Part shown: in pieces, positions 9,284 to 20,600 of the stretch
Position numbering within the stretch: position 1 is the stretch's first letter
Layout of the letters: each line of letters opens with the position of its first letter
Assembly (NCBI GenBank): GCA_006247105.1
Contig: CM016925.1
Location: 868,001 to 932,000, forward strand
Direction of reading: 5' to 3'
Origin: Giardia muris
Lineage: Eukaryota; Fornicata; Diplomonadida; Hexamitidae
Length of the DNA: 64,000 nt
Position numbers and translations under genes: made by a program
Notes under the pieces: model-generated
What the model was told of the DNA's origin: nothing
Databases searched by the model: none
The model's input: only the letters and a program-made list of their open reading frames with translations

Positions 9284-9296
9284 GTCGCAGATTTGG
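9284..9296 (+). promoter_or_regulatory. Core-histone promoter motif (GTCGCAGATTTGG)
   Basis: This element lies 36 bp upstream of the histone H4 ATG. It matches the motif reported upstream of Giardia core histone genes (consensus recalled as GRGCGCAGATTTVGG) over its CGCAGATTT-GG core. It is strong evidence both for the H4 start and for the genus. It would drive coordinated expression of the core histones. Confidence 0.65.
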
Positions 9297-9332
9297 TCGA
9301 TACCTAGACATAGAATAAAGAAGGGCAAAAAG

Positions 9333-9632
9333 ATGTCTGGCAAAGGAAAGGGTAAGGGTTATGGTAAGTCAAAGCGCCACTCGAAGGAGAAGGACACGCT
9401 CGGAGGCATCACTAAACCTGCGATCCGCCGTTTGGCGCGCCGTGGTGGCGTCAAGCGCATCTCGTCGACGATCTACCAGCAGACGCGCGAGGTCCTCAAG
9501 GCCTTTCTCGAGGTTGTCCTCCGGGACTCGTTGACCTACACAGAGCACGGACAGCGTAAGACGGTTACTTCCCAGGACGTGGTGTATGCCCTCAAGCGAC
9601 AAGGGCGCACTCTCTATGGGTTTGGGATCTAG
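9333..9632 (+). CDS. Histone H4
   Basis: A 99-residue core histone. It pairs with H3 in the nucleosome tetramer. The N-terminal tail is Lys/Gly-rich ([20 protein letters not shown]), and the fold begins with the near-invariant [19 protein letters not shown]. Helix 2 contains the [20 protein letters not shown] region, and the tail ends [11 protein letters not shown] (usual eukaryotes end '..YGFGG'). The tail is diverged at the acetylation region: the usual GLGKGGAKRHRK spacing is altered. The same frame stays open upstream to 9153, but that extension is unlike any histone, and AT-rich sequence (TAGAATAAAG) plus the histone motif precede 9333. A near-match to the poly(A) signal (TGTAAAC, 9634-9640) follows the stop. 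Confidence 0.95.
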   Translation: MSGKGKGKGYGKSKRHSKEKDTLGGITKPAIRRLARRGGVKRISSTIYQQTREVLKAFLEVVLRDSLTYTEHGQRKTVTSQDVVYALKRQGRTLYGFGI

Positions 9633-9675
9633 GTGTAAACCTTCTCCTTCGCATGGTTCGCGGTGGCGGGAGAAA

Positions 9676-11610
9676 ATGTACGCGAGGTACGTCGCACCTT
9701 TACGAAGCATGTCTGAAGCTGAATATCTTCACGCACTAGAGTTGGAGGCACCCCATGCTCTTGCTCTCGCACTCGAAGGCAGGATTGCAGATGTCAAAGG
9801 CCGTTGTCAGATGCGTACGGCGCTTCTGAAGCTCGCACTTGCTAGGCGTCTTGGATTACGAGAAGGAGAGCAAGCCATACACATGGCGGCCTCACTGTTA
9901 GCTAAATCGGAACTGGCAGACAAGGCTAGTGCCCTTGCACTTCTTGAAAGCGTTGAGCCTGCAATAGAGGTTTGGGAACGCCTTCTATTGAACTCCTTTT
10001 CACGGGAGCTTCAAAGGATATCTACCCCATCGTCTGTAGCTCTTGTACTAGCCTTTCTGGGTAGTTCCATGCCCCATACTGAGACCTTAATCGAGGCCCT
10101 TGTTCCAGACGTGCTTGCACTCATCAAGGACGGCGCCCCTCAGACGCTTGTCCCTGCGTATGCATTTCTTGCCTGCTTACTTGACACCCCGTGTGATTTC
10201 ATGCGTGCTAGTACGGCCGAGGCCCTCGCCACACTCATGCATGATTTGACTCTAGTTGGACGAACCTCGTACAGTTGGCGCATCCTCCGTGCTTCTGTCA
10301 TCTTTGTCTCTCGGGTTATGGACTCCCCGTATGCGGACCTGGTATCTCAAGACCTTGCGAATGCCATCTGCAAGGCCTGGGCCAACATTGTTTCCGGAAA
10401 CTGGCCACACGGCCCTTGTGATTATCATGGGATACTCGATCCCTTCCTTCAGATCTCACTTCTTCGTCTTCTTGGTTGCCTTTGTAGCAGAATGGATACC
10501 CAGACTCAGGGGCATCTTGCTGGAACTATTCTAACTTATCTACAGCAAGAAAGACGAGTAGTACGCGCATACGGACATCAGGATGAGCACTATAGTAACA
10601 TGCGAGCCGCCATTCTACTCGAGTGTGGTGCAGCCCTTTTTCGTTGTCCAGCGCTTCAGAGCACAACACTCCTCGAGCAAATGCTTCCAAGGATCACGTA
10701 CATGGTCTCCTCCCGTCAGGGTCGACGCTCTCTTGCACTTGGTCTGAATGCACTGACTCTTGCGCTACAGCAGCGCTTTCGCCTTGATTGTGTTTCCTAC
10801 ACCATTAAGTCGTCGATCGTTCCGTACGTATTGCAGCTTCCGACGATCCAGGACGACGTCGTCGCGCTCAATGCATGTCGGTGCATCCTGGCATTGGCAC
10901 AGCGTGGCTACCTCTCCATTCAATCTGCTGTCACCTTAATTACAGAGGCATCCGACCGCTTCGACTTTCCTTATGAGTCCCGTGCCTTGATCTATAACCA
11001 ATTGCTCGAAGAGATCGTCAGAACACTTCCCACTACTCCGGAACGGGCGACTGTTATGCTTCTTCACGTTCTAAGTAGGACGGGTTTCGTGTCAGACACA
11101 TGGTTGCGTAGAACCGCCGATGCCTGCTTTGACGCCCTCAATGCAGATCGGGCCAGGCTCCCGCAAGCAATTACAGCGTTAGCCCAGGCGATGAAGCGTT
11201 ATCGTGCATACGCAGGAGAACTCTTAGTCCTTTTACTCTTCGGGCGCTTCTTCTATGAAGCCGTGGACGTCTTTCTAACCTCAACCGCAAACTTCGTCGG
11301 AATAGATAGTGTGAGAGTCGCATTCCTGGAGCTGGCGACTACGTATACCGACACACATCCAGAACGACAGGCACTTATCCGCTCAGGATTTGCGTCGCTC
11401 TCGTTTCTCATCCTCTCTTTGAATAGTGTCTCTCTCGAGCCAATTCGGAGTATGGCCCGAATCCTTGAAGATGCACTACCCGAATACTACGTTCTAGAGC
11501 TTCATCAACTCCTTGAAGGGGCAAAGTCATCACATGAGGTATTTACAACGCTGCAGGGCCGCATAGGCTACTTTGGGGCGCACCCGTACGGGCCAATAGA
11601 GGTAGCGTAG
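9676..11610 (+). CDS. Adaptin-like large chain (AP gamma/alpha class) without hinge or ear
   Basis: A 644-residue alpha-solenoid. The block HGILDPFLQISLLRLLGCLC near residues 252-271 matches the conserved 'SDPFLQVRILRLLR.LG' of adaptor-complex gamma, alpha, delta and epsilon chains. The preceding segment (KAWANIVSGNW) corresponds to their 'LKNLI.SGY'. Helices before it (LLKLALARRLG, ALALLESVEP) align in order with 'KLLYMHMLGY' and 'LLLDE', and helices after it follow the adaptin order (AAILLECG, ..LNACRCILALA). It would form the trunk of a clathrin-adaptor heterotetramer in the secretory or endocytic route. Typical large chains have about 600 residues of trunk plus a hinge and ear (800-1000 total); here the protein stops at the end of the trunk. 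The start at 9676 (AAAATG) is used because earlier ATGs lie inside H4. Divergence leaves the class open. Confidence 0.65.
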   Translation: MYARYVAPLRSMSEAEYLHALELEAPHALALALEGRIADVKGRCQMRTALLKLALARRLGLREGEQAIHMAASLLAKSELADKASALALLESVEPAIEVWERLLLNSFSRELQRISTPSSVALVLAFLGSSMPHTETLIEALVPDVLALIKDGAPQTLVPAYAFLACLLDTPCDFMRASTAEALATLMHDLTLVGRTSYSWRILRASVIFVSRVMDSPYADLVSQDLANAICKAWANIVSGNWPHGPCDYHGILDPFLQISLLRLLGCLCSRMDTQTQGHLAGTILTYLQQERRVVRAYGHQDEHYSNMRAAILLECGAALFRCPALQSTTLLEQMLPRITYMVSSRQGRRSLALGLNALTLALQQRFRLDCVSYTIKSSIVPYVLQLPTIQDDVVALNACRCILALAQRGYLSIQSAVTLITEASDRFDFPYESRALIYNQLLEEIVRTLPTTPERATVMLLHVLSRTGFVSDTWLRRTADACFDALNADRARLPQAITALAQAMKRYRAYAGELLVLLLFGRFFYEAVDVFLTSTANFVGIDSVRVAFLELATTYTDTHPERQALIRSGFASLSFLILSLNSVSLEPIRSMARILEDALPEYYVLELHQLLEGAKSSHEVFTTLQGRIGYFGAHPYGPIEVA

Positions 11611-11614
11611 CGGG

Positions 11615-14600
11615 TCAGTTATCATTGAGGATGACCGCAACTCCTTGAAGGATCCAGAGAGAATCGTGCTCGTATGACGAGAGATCCGCACTGAAGACCA
11701 GTCCCTGTCCGGCCGCGTTTGTCCTTGCAGTCGTGACGTAGACAGGAGCCTTAAACTGGTTGCGTAGTTTGATGCGCGATGCCTCAGCAGGGACGATCTG
11801 GACGAGCGGGAGCTGCGTGATGAGCTCCTTCTTCTTGCTGTACGTGAGGCAGTCTTTTGTGGTATCCCAAGCTGCACCCTCGAGGAAGAGTCCGCTGATA
11901 TAGCATCCGAACTCCAGTTTCTCGGAGACGTCTTCAGCTTGGATGTACTTCGTGACAGTTGTGAAGAGGGCGCTCTTGTCAAGTGGCCACCGCTTTGCAC
12001 GGCTCGTGATCTGGACGAGAGCTGTCAAATATGACTCAGGAATATGAAGTCCACTTAGCCACATGACAGCGGGCTCGCCCTGCGTATGCCACACCTTATA
12101 TTGCTCGGCACGTCGTAGGAGATGCTGAATCCAGCTGCTGAGCATCTTCAGAGTCTGAGGTGCAAACCGAAGCCAATTATGCGGTATCTGACCGATGAAG
12201 AAGGAAGTGGCGATACTATCCAACTGCTCAGACATCCCGATCTCTCCGGAAAGGGCCTTCTGAAGCTCAGCAACACTACTACTGATCACCTTCACAAGGA
12301 TATTGAAGCGCTCGATTTCCTGTAGGAGGACGATATCAGTAGGACTGAGAGATTTGAACTTCTTTCGGATTTGAGGTAAGTCGAATTGCGGTGGGACACG
12401 ACCTTCCAAGATCTTACAGAGGTCAATGAGGAAGTCTTCCTTGGAGACCGTCTCTCCGGACGAGCTACGCGGTTGAAGCTCAGCGAGGCAGACACACATC
12501 TCACGGGCGGCGGTCTCGAGGTATGAGATCTCTGCATTAGTGTGTAAACCGAAGATCTGTGGAGAGGTGAGGAGCGGGATACGGCTGATATAAAAAGTCT
12601 CGTAACACTCCTTCACGGTTGTCATCTCCTTCAAAACAGTATTGATGTAATCAGTAACCTGCGCCTCATTTGTAGCCGACATCTGCGGCGTCCAGCCTGG
12701 AAGACCCTGAGTGCCATTCTCAGCGATGCTGTATTTGATTAGCTTAGTCACTAGCTCTGTGAGGACGACGACTTGGTTTCCACCCGAAGCAGACGTAACG
12801 ACCGGAGGAGGTGCATAATTGAAGTCATTCCCCTCCTTCTTCCCATAGTACGAGAAGGGGTTGTGGGTGTCAAAGAGGAAGTCACCTAAATACTCGTCCA
12901 TATACGTGGAAAGGACACGACGATCGAAGTTATCAGAGACTCTGCCGCCATACATGCAGAGGCCGATGAGGTACTTCAAGCTCGACCAAGGGATCTCCTT
13001 ACCAGCAAGGAAGGCCTTAGTCAAGAAGGTCTTGAGCAACTCGAAGGAGATGACGAAGTCTGAGGCATTGAAGTCATACTTGACGTTCCAGCCAAGCTTA
13101 CCAAACTTCTGGCGCTCCTGAATCGTCGCATGGAAGAAGGCAAGGGTATAGACGAGTGGGCGGAAATAAGGGGAAGGGCATTCCATAAGCTGTTCTTCCG
13201 TGACCTTGGAGAACGTCTGCATCATGTTCAAGCGCAAAGATGAAGGCGGCTCAGTGGTGATCTTGATGGAGTTCGAGACGATCGAAAGTGGGAAGTTATC
13301 TGTCGGTTCCGTTGTTAAGAAGATGCGGAACTCTGGGTTGACCTGCTTGTTGATCAAGTTGATGACCTGGTTATCGATGAGCTCTTGTGGGATTGGCTGG
13401 CCTGTTGCTTCCGCCTCCATCTTCGCGGCGTCGAAGATCTGCTGCTGCATCTGGACGATTTGCTCTGCATTCATCGGAAGTTCAAGGATCTTCTCGAGGG
13501 TTGGAAGCCATTTAGGAAGCAAATGGCAATTCATCAGGAGGACCCAATGGCCACGAAGAATAGCTTGTTTGAGATAAGCCTCGGCGACAGGACTTTGACC
13601 CTGTCCTAGGGCGACGAACTTGAAGCGCGATGCATAAAAGTCATGCTTTTGGGCCAACTTTGTGATTTCGACAATCGGATCTGAGCCTGGAGAGAGGATG
13701 AAGAGCATGGGGGTTGAGCGACTCGATTGCTTATATATATTGTCATAGAGGGTGACAGGAGGACTAACATACTTTTCCCCAAGGATGTTAGAGACGAAGA
13801 GCTGGACCGCAACATAAACTCGATCTGGACGAAGACAACGCAGGATGCATAGCTTTTGCATATCTGTGATGAAGGGATTTTCGCTATAGATGCTTGGTAG
13901 CGGGATGAGCTCGGGCCTATCGTTATCCCAGTAACGACGCCACTCCTTTTCATTGGCAGTAATGTCCTGAAGAAGATCCTTGAAGATCTCGCTTGTAATA
14001 ACTGGAAACTTCTTCGCTAGGTCGTTATCCAGGATCTCGTTCCGTCGCTGCTTGACAGTCCCGATGAACCGCTCCTCCAGACTTTGATCATTATGCAGAG
14101 AGGTAAGGATCGAATGGAGCTTGACAAGATCCTTCCAGCTACTCGCACTGATCCAGGAATGAGGGCATGGGACGGTGCATTGATCCAAACTGATGTCACC
14201 CTTGACGAAGAAGGAGAGCTCTGCCGGGGGGATCGTACCTTCCGGATACTCGGTCGAGATGATACGAGTGCAGAGCTGAAAGCTGAACATGAGCTTGTGG
14301 CGTTCGAAGAGAGAGGTACTAACATAAGAATAAACATTCTCAGTCAATCTCTCAATGATGTAAGAGAGACGTACCTCTACGACGGGGTCTGTCTGAGCCT
14401 CTGTCAAAGACTTGCTGAAGATGTCATTAAAGGCCTGAAGAGAGTATTGATACATGCTGCTAACCGTGCTAAGTGCGGACATGACGAAGAAACAGCAAGT
14501 CCCTCGCCGTGCAGCAGCCGTGTAGTTCGAGCGTGCGGTGTCGATCTCTGCGGCCGTGACTGTCATCACCTCCAGGTTCTGTTGCAGTTCAATGGCCTTA

Positions 14601-17600
14601 CTCTTTGTGCTCTCAAGGGTCTGGATCAACCCTATGTTATCGACAATGACGCCCGTCGCAGACGTCAACTCTCGAAGCAAGGTTTCTTCTAAAGTCTTGA
14701 GCAATGAATTCGCTTGAGACATGTTACGTACAAGGTTCATCCTCTTCGCCTCGAGATCTGGCCGTTCGCGTCGAACAACTGCATTCAATAGCTGGTTCTC
14801 CAGACCAGATTCTGTGACCAGATGGTTCACGACCGTAACAATGCCGAACAAGTCTGGCGAAAGAGATGGGTTTGGTAGCTTGCTTGTCATGTACAGCTTG
14901 AAGTTCGGATCGTAATCGACCTCTTTATCTCCGAGAATGATATACTTCCTACCCGCAGAGTCTCGAATATCCTTCTCAAGGATTGGGGTCAGAATCGGAT
15001 CTAGTTGCTCCATGCAGCTCTCTAGAAGGAAGGGCGCCCCATAGGTAATGGCCAGCTCGAGCTGCTTGACCACATCGTCGTCGTTGACAGAACGAATGAT
15101 CAAACGATTAGCTTTCTCTTTCTCCTTGATCCAGCGATTTATCTGGAGTTGCGGGTCGACGATATATGGCCACTTAGGTGTCTGGGTAATTAGTGTTCCA
15201 TTCTGAATCGATAACTCATCCGTTGGTAACCCATCGCTACTCCACTTCAAAATCTCAACGTCAGTTGTTAGAAGGAGTTCGGGCTTGTAAGAACGAGAGA
15301 CGACACGCTTCGACATGCCAGCTTGTCCCAAGGCCGCGTCCCCGGCAATAGCCTTCTCATCAACGACGATACTTGATGGAATTTGCCGATCAACAAGGTC
15401 AAGGCACCACTTCTCGTACACCAGCTCTAGTCGAAACTCGTACGTGAACCCACCCGAGTATGATAGATTTGCAGCAGTGATCAGGCAGTCTCCAACAAGC
15501 TTCTTTCGATCCTCTCGCAGCTTGCGTGCGGCTTCACCCCACCGCACCTTCTCAGTCCCCAGACCGGTAATGAGGCGTTTAGCTGCATCGAGGCGCTTTG
15601 CCATTAGAGCCGCACTATCAGCAAGCTCTTGCTGCTCCTGTTGAGCACTAAGTAGGGTCTCACGAAGCTTATTGGACTCCTCCTCAAGAACAAGGATCTT
15701 CTCTTGGAGTGCCGCAAGTTCCTTCGAGCTTTGTTCAAGTTGCTCCTCAAGCTTTGCAACACGCTTCCGTTTGGGCTCAACATCCTTGGCAACAGCGTAG
15801 TATTTGACCATCGCAGTCACCCAGTCATAAAGGCATAACCCTGCCTTCGAAACCTTCTCGATAACCTCTCGTCCAAAGTCTTTCCGCGCCAAGTACTTCG
15901 TCTCGACGTACTTCACGGTCTTATCACGTAGAAGGGTCTTATCGAACGTCTTAAGGTCCATGATGAAGTTCCCGCTCATAAGGGACTTGGCCTTTGTCCA
16001 ATTCGGGTCTGTATCCTGCTTCATGAAAACAACCACGCACTCTGAGATTTGACGTACAGCGTTCGGCGGGTTAGTGAATGCGCGTATTTCCGCGATGGCT
16101 AATGGGTCGAGCTTGTTTAGAGCTTCCTCGGCCGCCTCGAGAGCAGGAATCGCCGCGGCGAGCTGCTCTTCAGCCTCCCCCTTCTCGACCGTGATCTCCT
16201 GCTCTTGCTTCTTCAACTCCGTCTCCGTTTCGGCGGCCTCCTTCTGGAGGATAGCGGTCTCCGCGGATTGCTTCTCAATCTGAGCAACCATCTTGTTGCA
16301 AGCCTCGGTCTTCTCCTCAAGGATGACAGACTGTTCGTTCAACGTCTTCTGGAGCTCCGTCACCTCTGACTCCGCTTGAGATAGCTTCTGCAGGCCCTGG
16401 GTGAAGCGGCCAATATCCTCATCGCACTCTGCACGTCGGTCCTGAAGAAGTCGTAGGTACGTCTGAAGGAAGTCAACGAAGTTCCTCGGGGTGACAAAGT
16501 TCTGGCGTCGGATGCTTGTCCAGTAGGTCTCTGAAAGCTCAACGGTGTGCTTATGGAACGCGATACATAATTCGATGACATCGTCCATCAGCTTCGTGCG
16601 AAGCTCTTGGAGCCGATCTTTGTTCTGCAGAAGTAGCTCCGAATCGGGATCCCCCTCCGTCACGAAAACACTTTGCTCGACAATGTCGATCTTCTGATGG
16701 TCTGACACCTCAAGGGTATAACGGGCAACCGAGCGGAGCGCGTCGTTGTTCCAGGACGTGAACCAGTCAATGACGCATGAACTGACAAGTCCTGGGAAGT
16801 TTCGGCAACGCTTTCGCAACGTTTCGCCGACGGGGTTCATGGATAAGACGATGTGCAGCCGGTCACGGCAACTATTAACGAAGTACGCCCAAAGCGAGTC
16901 GCGGGTGTCGGGACAGCCATCTGCAAGTGCGGCCGAACGAATCTGGTTGACCAGCCCGTCACGCTCGTCATCCGAGAAGAGTGCTGGGACGCAGCCCGTT
17001 GTGAGAATCGAGTTAATATACTCGAGGAAGCCCTCTTCAGCAACGTGCTGGTCTGTAAAGAGGAAGACAAGCTGCTTGTGTGCGTTCTGGGGAGGCGCAA
17101 GTCGGCGATAGATGTCCTTCAAATCCTCCTTAAACTCGGTCTCTCCATAGGAGCGGCTGAGGGTGATCTCGAATATGTCGTACCCGCACATGAACGTTGC
17201 GAGGCGCGTCAAGGAGCGTCTACCAGACCCACCATAGCCGACGAGGAGGATTGACCCACGTGGAGTCCGAAGAGCGCGATGGATCCGGACTAGATGAGCT
17301 AGTGCGTCGTCAAATAGGACGATTCCAACAAGAGGCGGTCGGATGAAACGGTTGTACGCATCCAAGCCCATCTGACCGAGCTGACGAACAAGACTATATG
17401 GATCCTTCGCGACTGGAGCCTTCTTCGACGGCTCATTAACCTCCGGCTGTGATCCAGGGATTTCCCCACCAAGGTCTTCTCCACCAGCTTCGTTTTCATT
17501 GGTACTTCCGTCAGCCTCATGGTTCTCCGGCTCTTCGACATTATCCACGAGGTCCTTCTGAATAGGGGCACCATCAATCAGTTCCTCGTATAGTCGGAAA

Positions 17601-20600
17601 CACTTGTTCTCGGGTTCTACGCCCATGTGAACCGCCTCATAGTTATCGATGAGTAATGGAAGCTCTCGGAAGTCGCCATAGATGAGTGGGTCATTGATTG
17701 CAGAATCCATCCCTTCAACATCACTGAAGAACTCGGTCATCGCTGCTCCAATCTTCTGGGCCACGAACGCATGGTCCTCGGCACAGATTAACCGATCCGA
17801 GAAAACACGCACCATTTCGTTTCGCCAGAGCTTGACGAGCGAGGCAAAGGACTTGAACTTCTCGGGAAGTGCCATGCAAAGGCCTTCATAGACGCGGCTC
17901 AGATCTCGGAGATTGAATAGGTAGTGGAAGCGCGAGGGCGTCGGGCTAAGGCCTTGAAGGATCCCATTATAGACGGAGAGCGTTGCAGACGTGATCCTGT
18001 TAGATATCGTGTCAATATAGCGGTAGCTAGTCTCTTGGTCACCAGAAGGGTCGAAGTGGTAGTTCGCGTTCTTCATATGCGTCGTCAGAATTGAGTTATA
18101 GATGTGCAAGAGACTATCCTCAATGGGAGTAGAGATGTTAAGGACGGAGAAGTTGGAGATGAAGCGCGCGTCAAGCTTATTGCTGGAACCGCCCACAGGC
18201 TTGCAACAGCCGAGGACTAGGACGTCATGAATCTTCCTCCACATGAGAGACTTCGGGTTCCGGTCAAATAGGCCTCGACTCTCAACCAAGAGCTTCATCG
18301 CCGCGATCGACTGCATCGTCCCATAGGTGTCGACAAGTGGCATTGAAAGCTCATCTGTGAAGAAAATCATCTTCCGGCCTCCTGGAGGGCCGAGAACGTC
18401 CTTCGCTCGCCGGTCCAGGTTGTCCTCGAGCGCAACCTGGACGTCAATACTCATCGTTCGTGAGCTGAAGTTGATCCCAAGAGTGATATAGTGATCGGGA
18501 GAGAGCGTCTTGAGGAAGGAACGGACGATCGTCGTCTTAGCATTCCCTGACTCTCCGATAAAAAGGACATGACGGTTATTCCGCACCATCGTATCCAAGA
18601 ACCACGTGTTCCGTACGGTGTCGAGGGTAGCGACGACGATCGAGCTAAAGCGACCGTCAGGAGGCGGAGTATATGGACGGACGAATTGAGACCATGGTCT
18701 CCAGCACCCATTCTTGACGTCGAAGTAGAAGTCGTATAGCGTCGAGGCCTGTTGTGCACCAAGCGTGGACCCGGCACTCGCGGTAATCGCCCCACCTGGA
18801 AGGTGGGAGGCAAGAACAGTCTCTTGAACTCCAACACCGAACTTAACGGGTAAACCTGATAGCTCACGAAGGAACATATCAAAGGCGGTTCGATCTTGTT
18901 CATGGACGAGGGCACCAACAGACCAGACAAGAGCAAAGATGAAGAGCGCTTCAACGATCATTGGATCTGTTAGACTACTAAAACGGAACTGGGGCGTCGA
19001 ATCCTCACGGACTCCAGCCGCCTCGGTGCTCTCCTCCGTGGCGGAGTCGTGACCAACAAGAATTTCATCGACTCGTATTTGTTCTGCTTTAGCAATGACA
19101 TCATTGAACACGTTGCAGAATTGAGAGACCAGGTTCATGTCCGAAATGGCATAGATCAAGCGAAGAGGAGCCCCGACCTCTGGTTGGCCGGTCCCCACGT
19201 TGATCCGCACCCCGTTGAGCGTGAAGTCGATCAGAGGTGGGATGTATTTCGTGTAGAGGCTTAGGATGAGAAGGCGAATCTCTGCACGCGCGGCTCGTTC
19301 CTCCTCGCTGAGCTCCTGTTCCTCACCGGCAACAGGGGTATCAAAGCGCTCACGTACCCATCGCATATAGCGTGCGCTATAACTGAGGTCTTTAGTATCG
19401 ACCCAGACCATTCCACAGCGGGAGACGGTAGCAGGAGACGCATACTGCAAGTCTGAGACTTCAAAGAGGAGCTTGCACCAATCCTGAAGACGGATACGCT
19501 CGGAATTCGGAAGCGTTAGAAGCTTCGAGTCGTCCATAACGGAATTCATCGACTCGATCCAAACGGCATCGACATCGCCATCGAAGAGGATCGGCATCAG
19601 AATCGACCCTGGATTCGTCTCGACCGCCGCAGCTATGGCCGGGTTGAGCGTATAGTAGGATGGATCGTTGATGTTTCGGAAGATCTTACTGAGAAGCCCA
19701 TCAATCCATTCACGCGTATCCGGGTTGAGGATACCATACAACTCGGAGACTGGGATCGCCTTGGGGTTCAAGACCGTGTAGGTCACCTTACAACCGAGCT
19801 TAGTATTTGCCGCAGCGAAGGCCTGAAGGATGACAGACTTCCCACCCTGAGAGGGACCTACAATCATCACGGAGTGTCGCGCCTGAAGCGTTTCGCTCAC
19901 CTGTGTCACCTTGAGAATCTGGTTCGAAAGGACCTCGTAGTTGAGTTCCTTGAAGGCGAGATAGGCCGCTTCTTGGATGGTTGTCGGACCTCGCTCGAGA
20001 AGGGCAGCCTCCTGCTCCGGAGTATAGATCGGTGGGGCTGGTGCAAGAGGTGCTGTCCCACCGATGGGAGTAATCCTCGCGGTCGTGGTTTGAGGTGGAG
20101 GCCCAGCAGCACCACTACTGAGCTTAATCCCTGGACAAAGGTCGTTGATAAGACCCATAAAGAGTGGGACATCCTCAAAGATGAACTTCGGAAGGTTCAT
20201 GTCCCGAAGCGCTTGCATGAGAAGAAGCTCTTCATTGGCATCTGGATCCGAACGTTTGAGCTTCCCAGCGTTGACGAGGACAGACTTGAGTGCACGAAGG
20301 CCGAAGTCGTAGTGGTATTGCTTCGAGAGCTGCTCGCTGGCGAGCTGATAGAGAACAGTCATCTTCTTGCTGAGCACACGGCTTTGAAGGAAGCCCTCGG
20401 CAAGAAACATGACCTCCGCGATGATGGCGTTATCTGGCTTCGTCATAATTATTGGGCGGAAGAGAGCCTTAAGGTTATCAGGAAGCTCTGTACGACCAGC
20501 ATAGCCCGGGTTCATCGTAATGAAGATCGAGGCAGTGGGCTTCAACGAAATCTCACGGCCTTCAAGAAGAATACTTCCGACGCGCGTTCCCTTTTCAGCC

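Noticed and set aside
9153..9332. 60-codon N-terminal extension of histone H4
   Set aside because: The sequence is Pro/Ser/Arg-rich, unlike any histone, and covers the histone promoter motif; the ATG at 9333 gives the canonical start.
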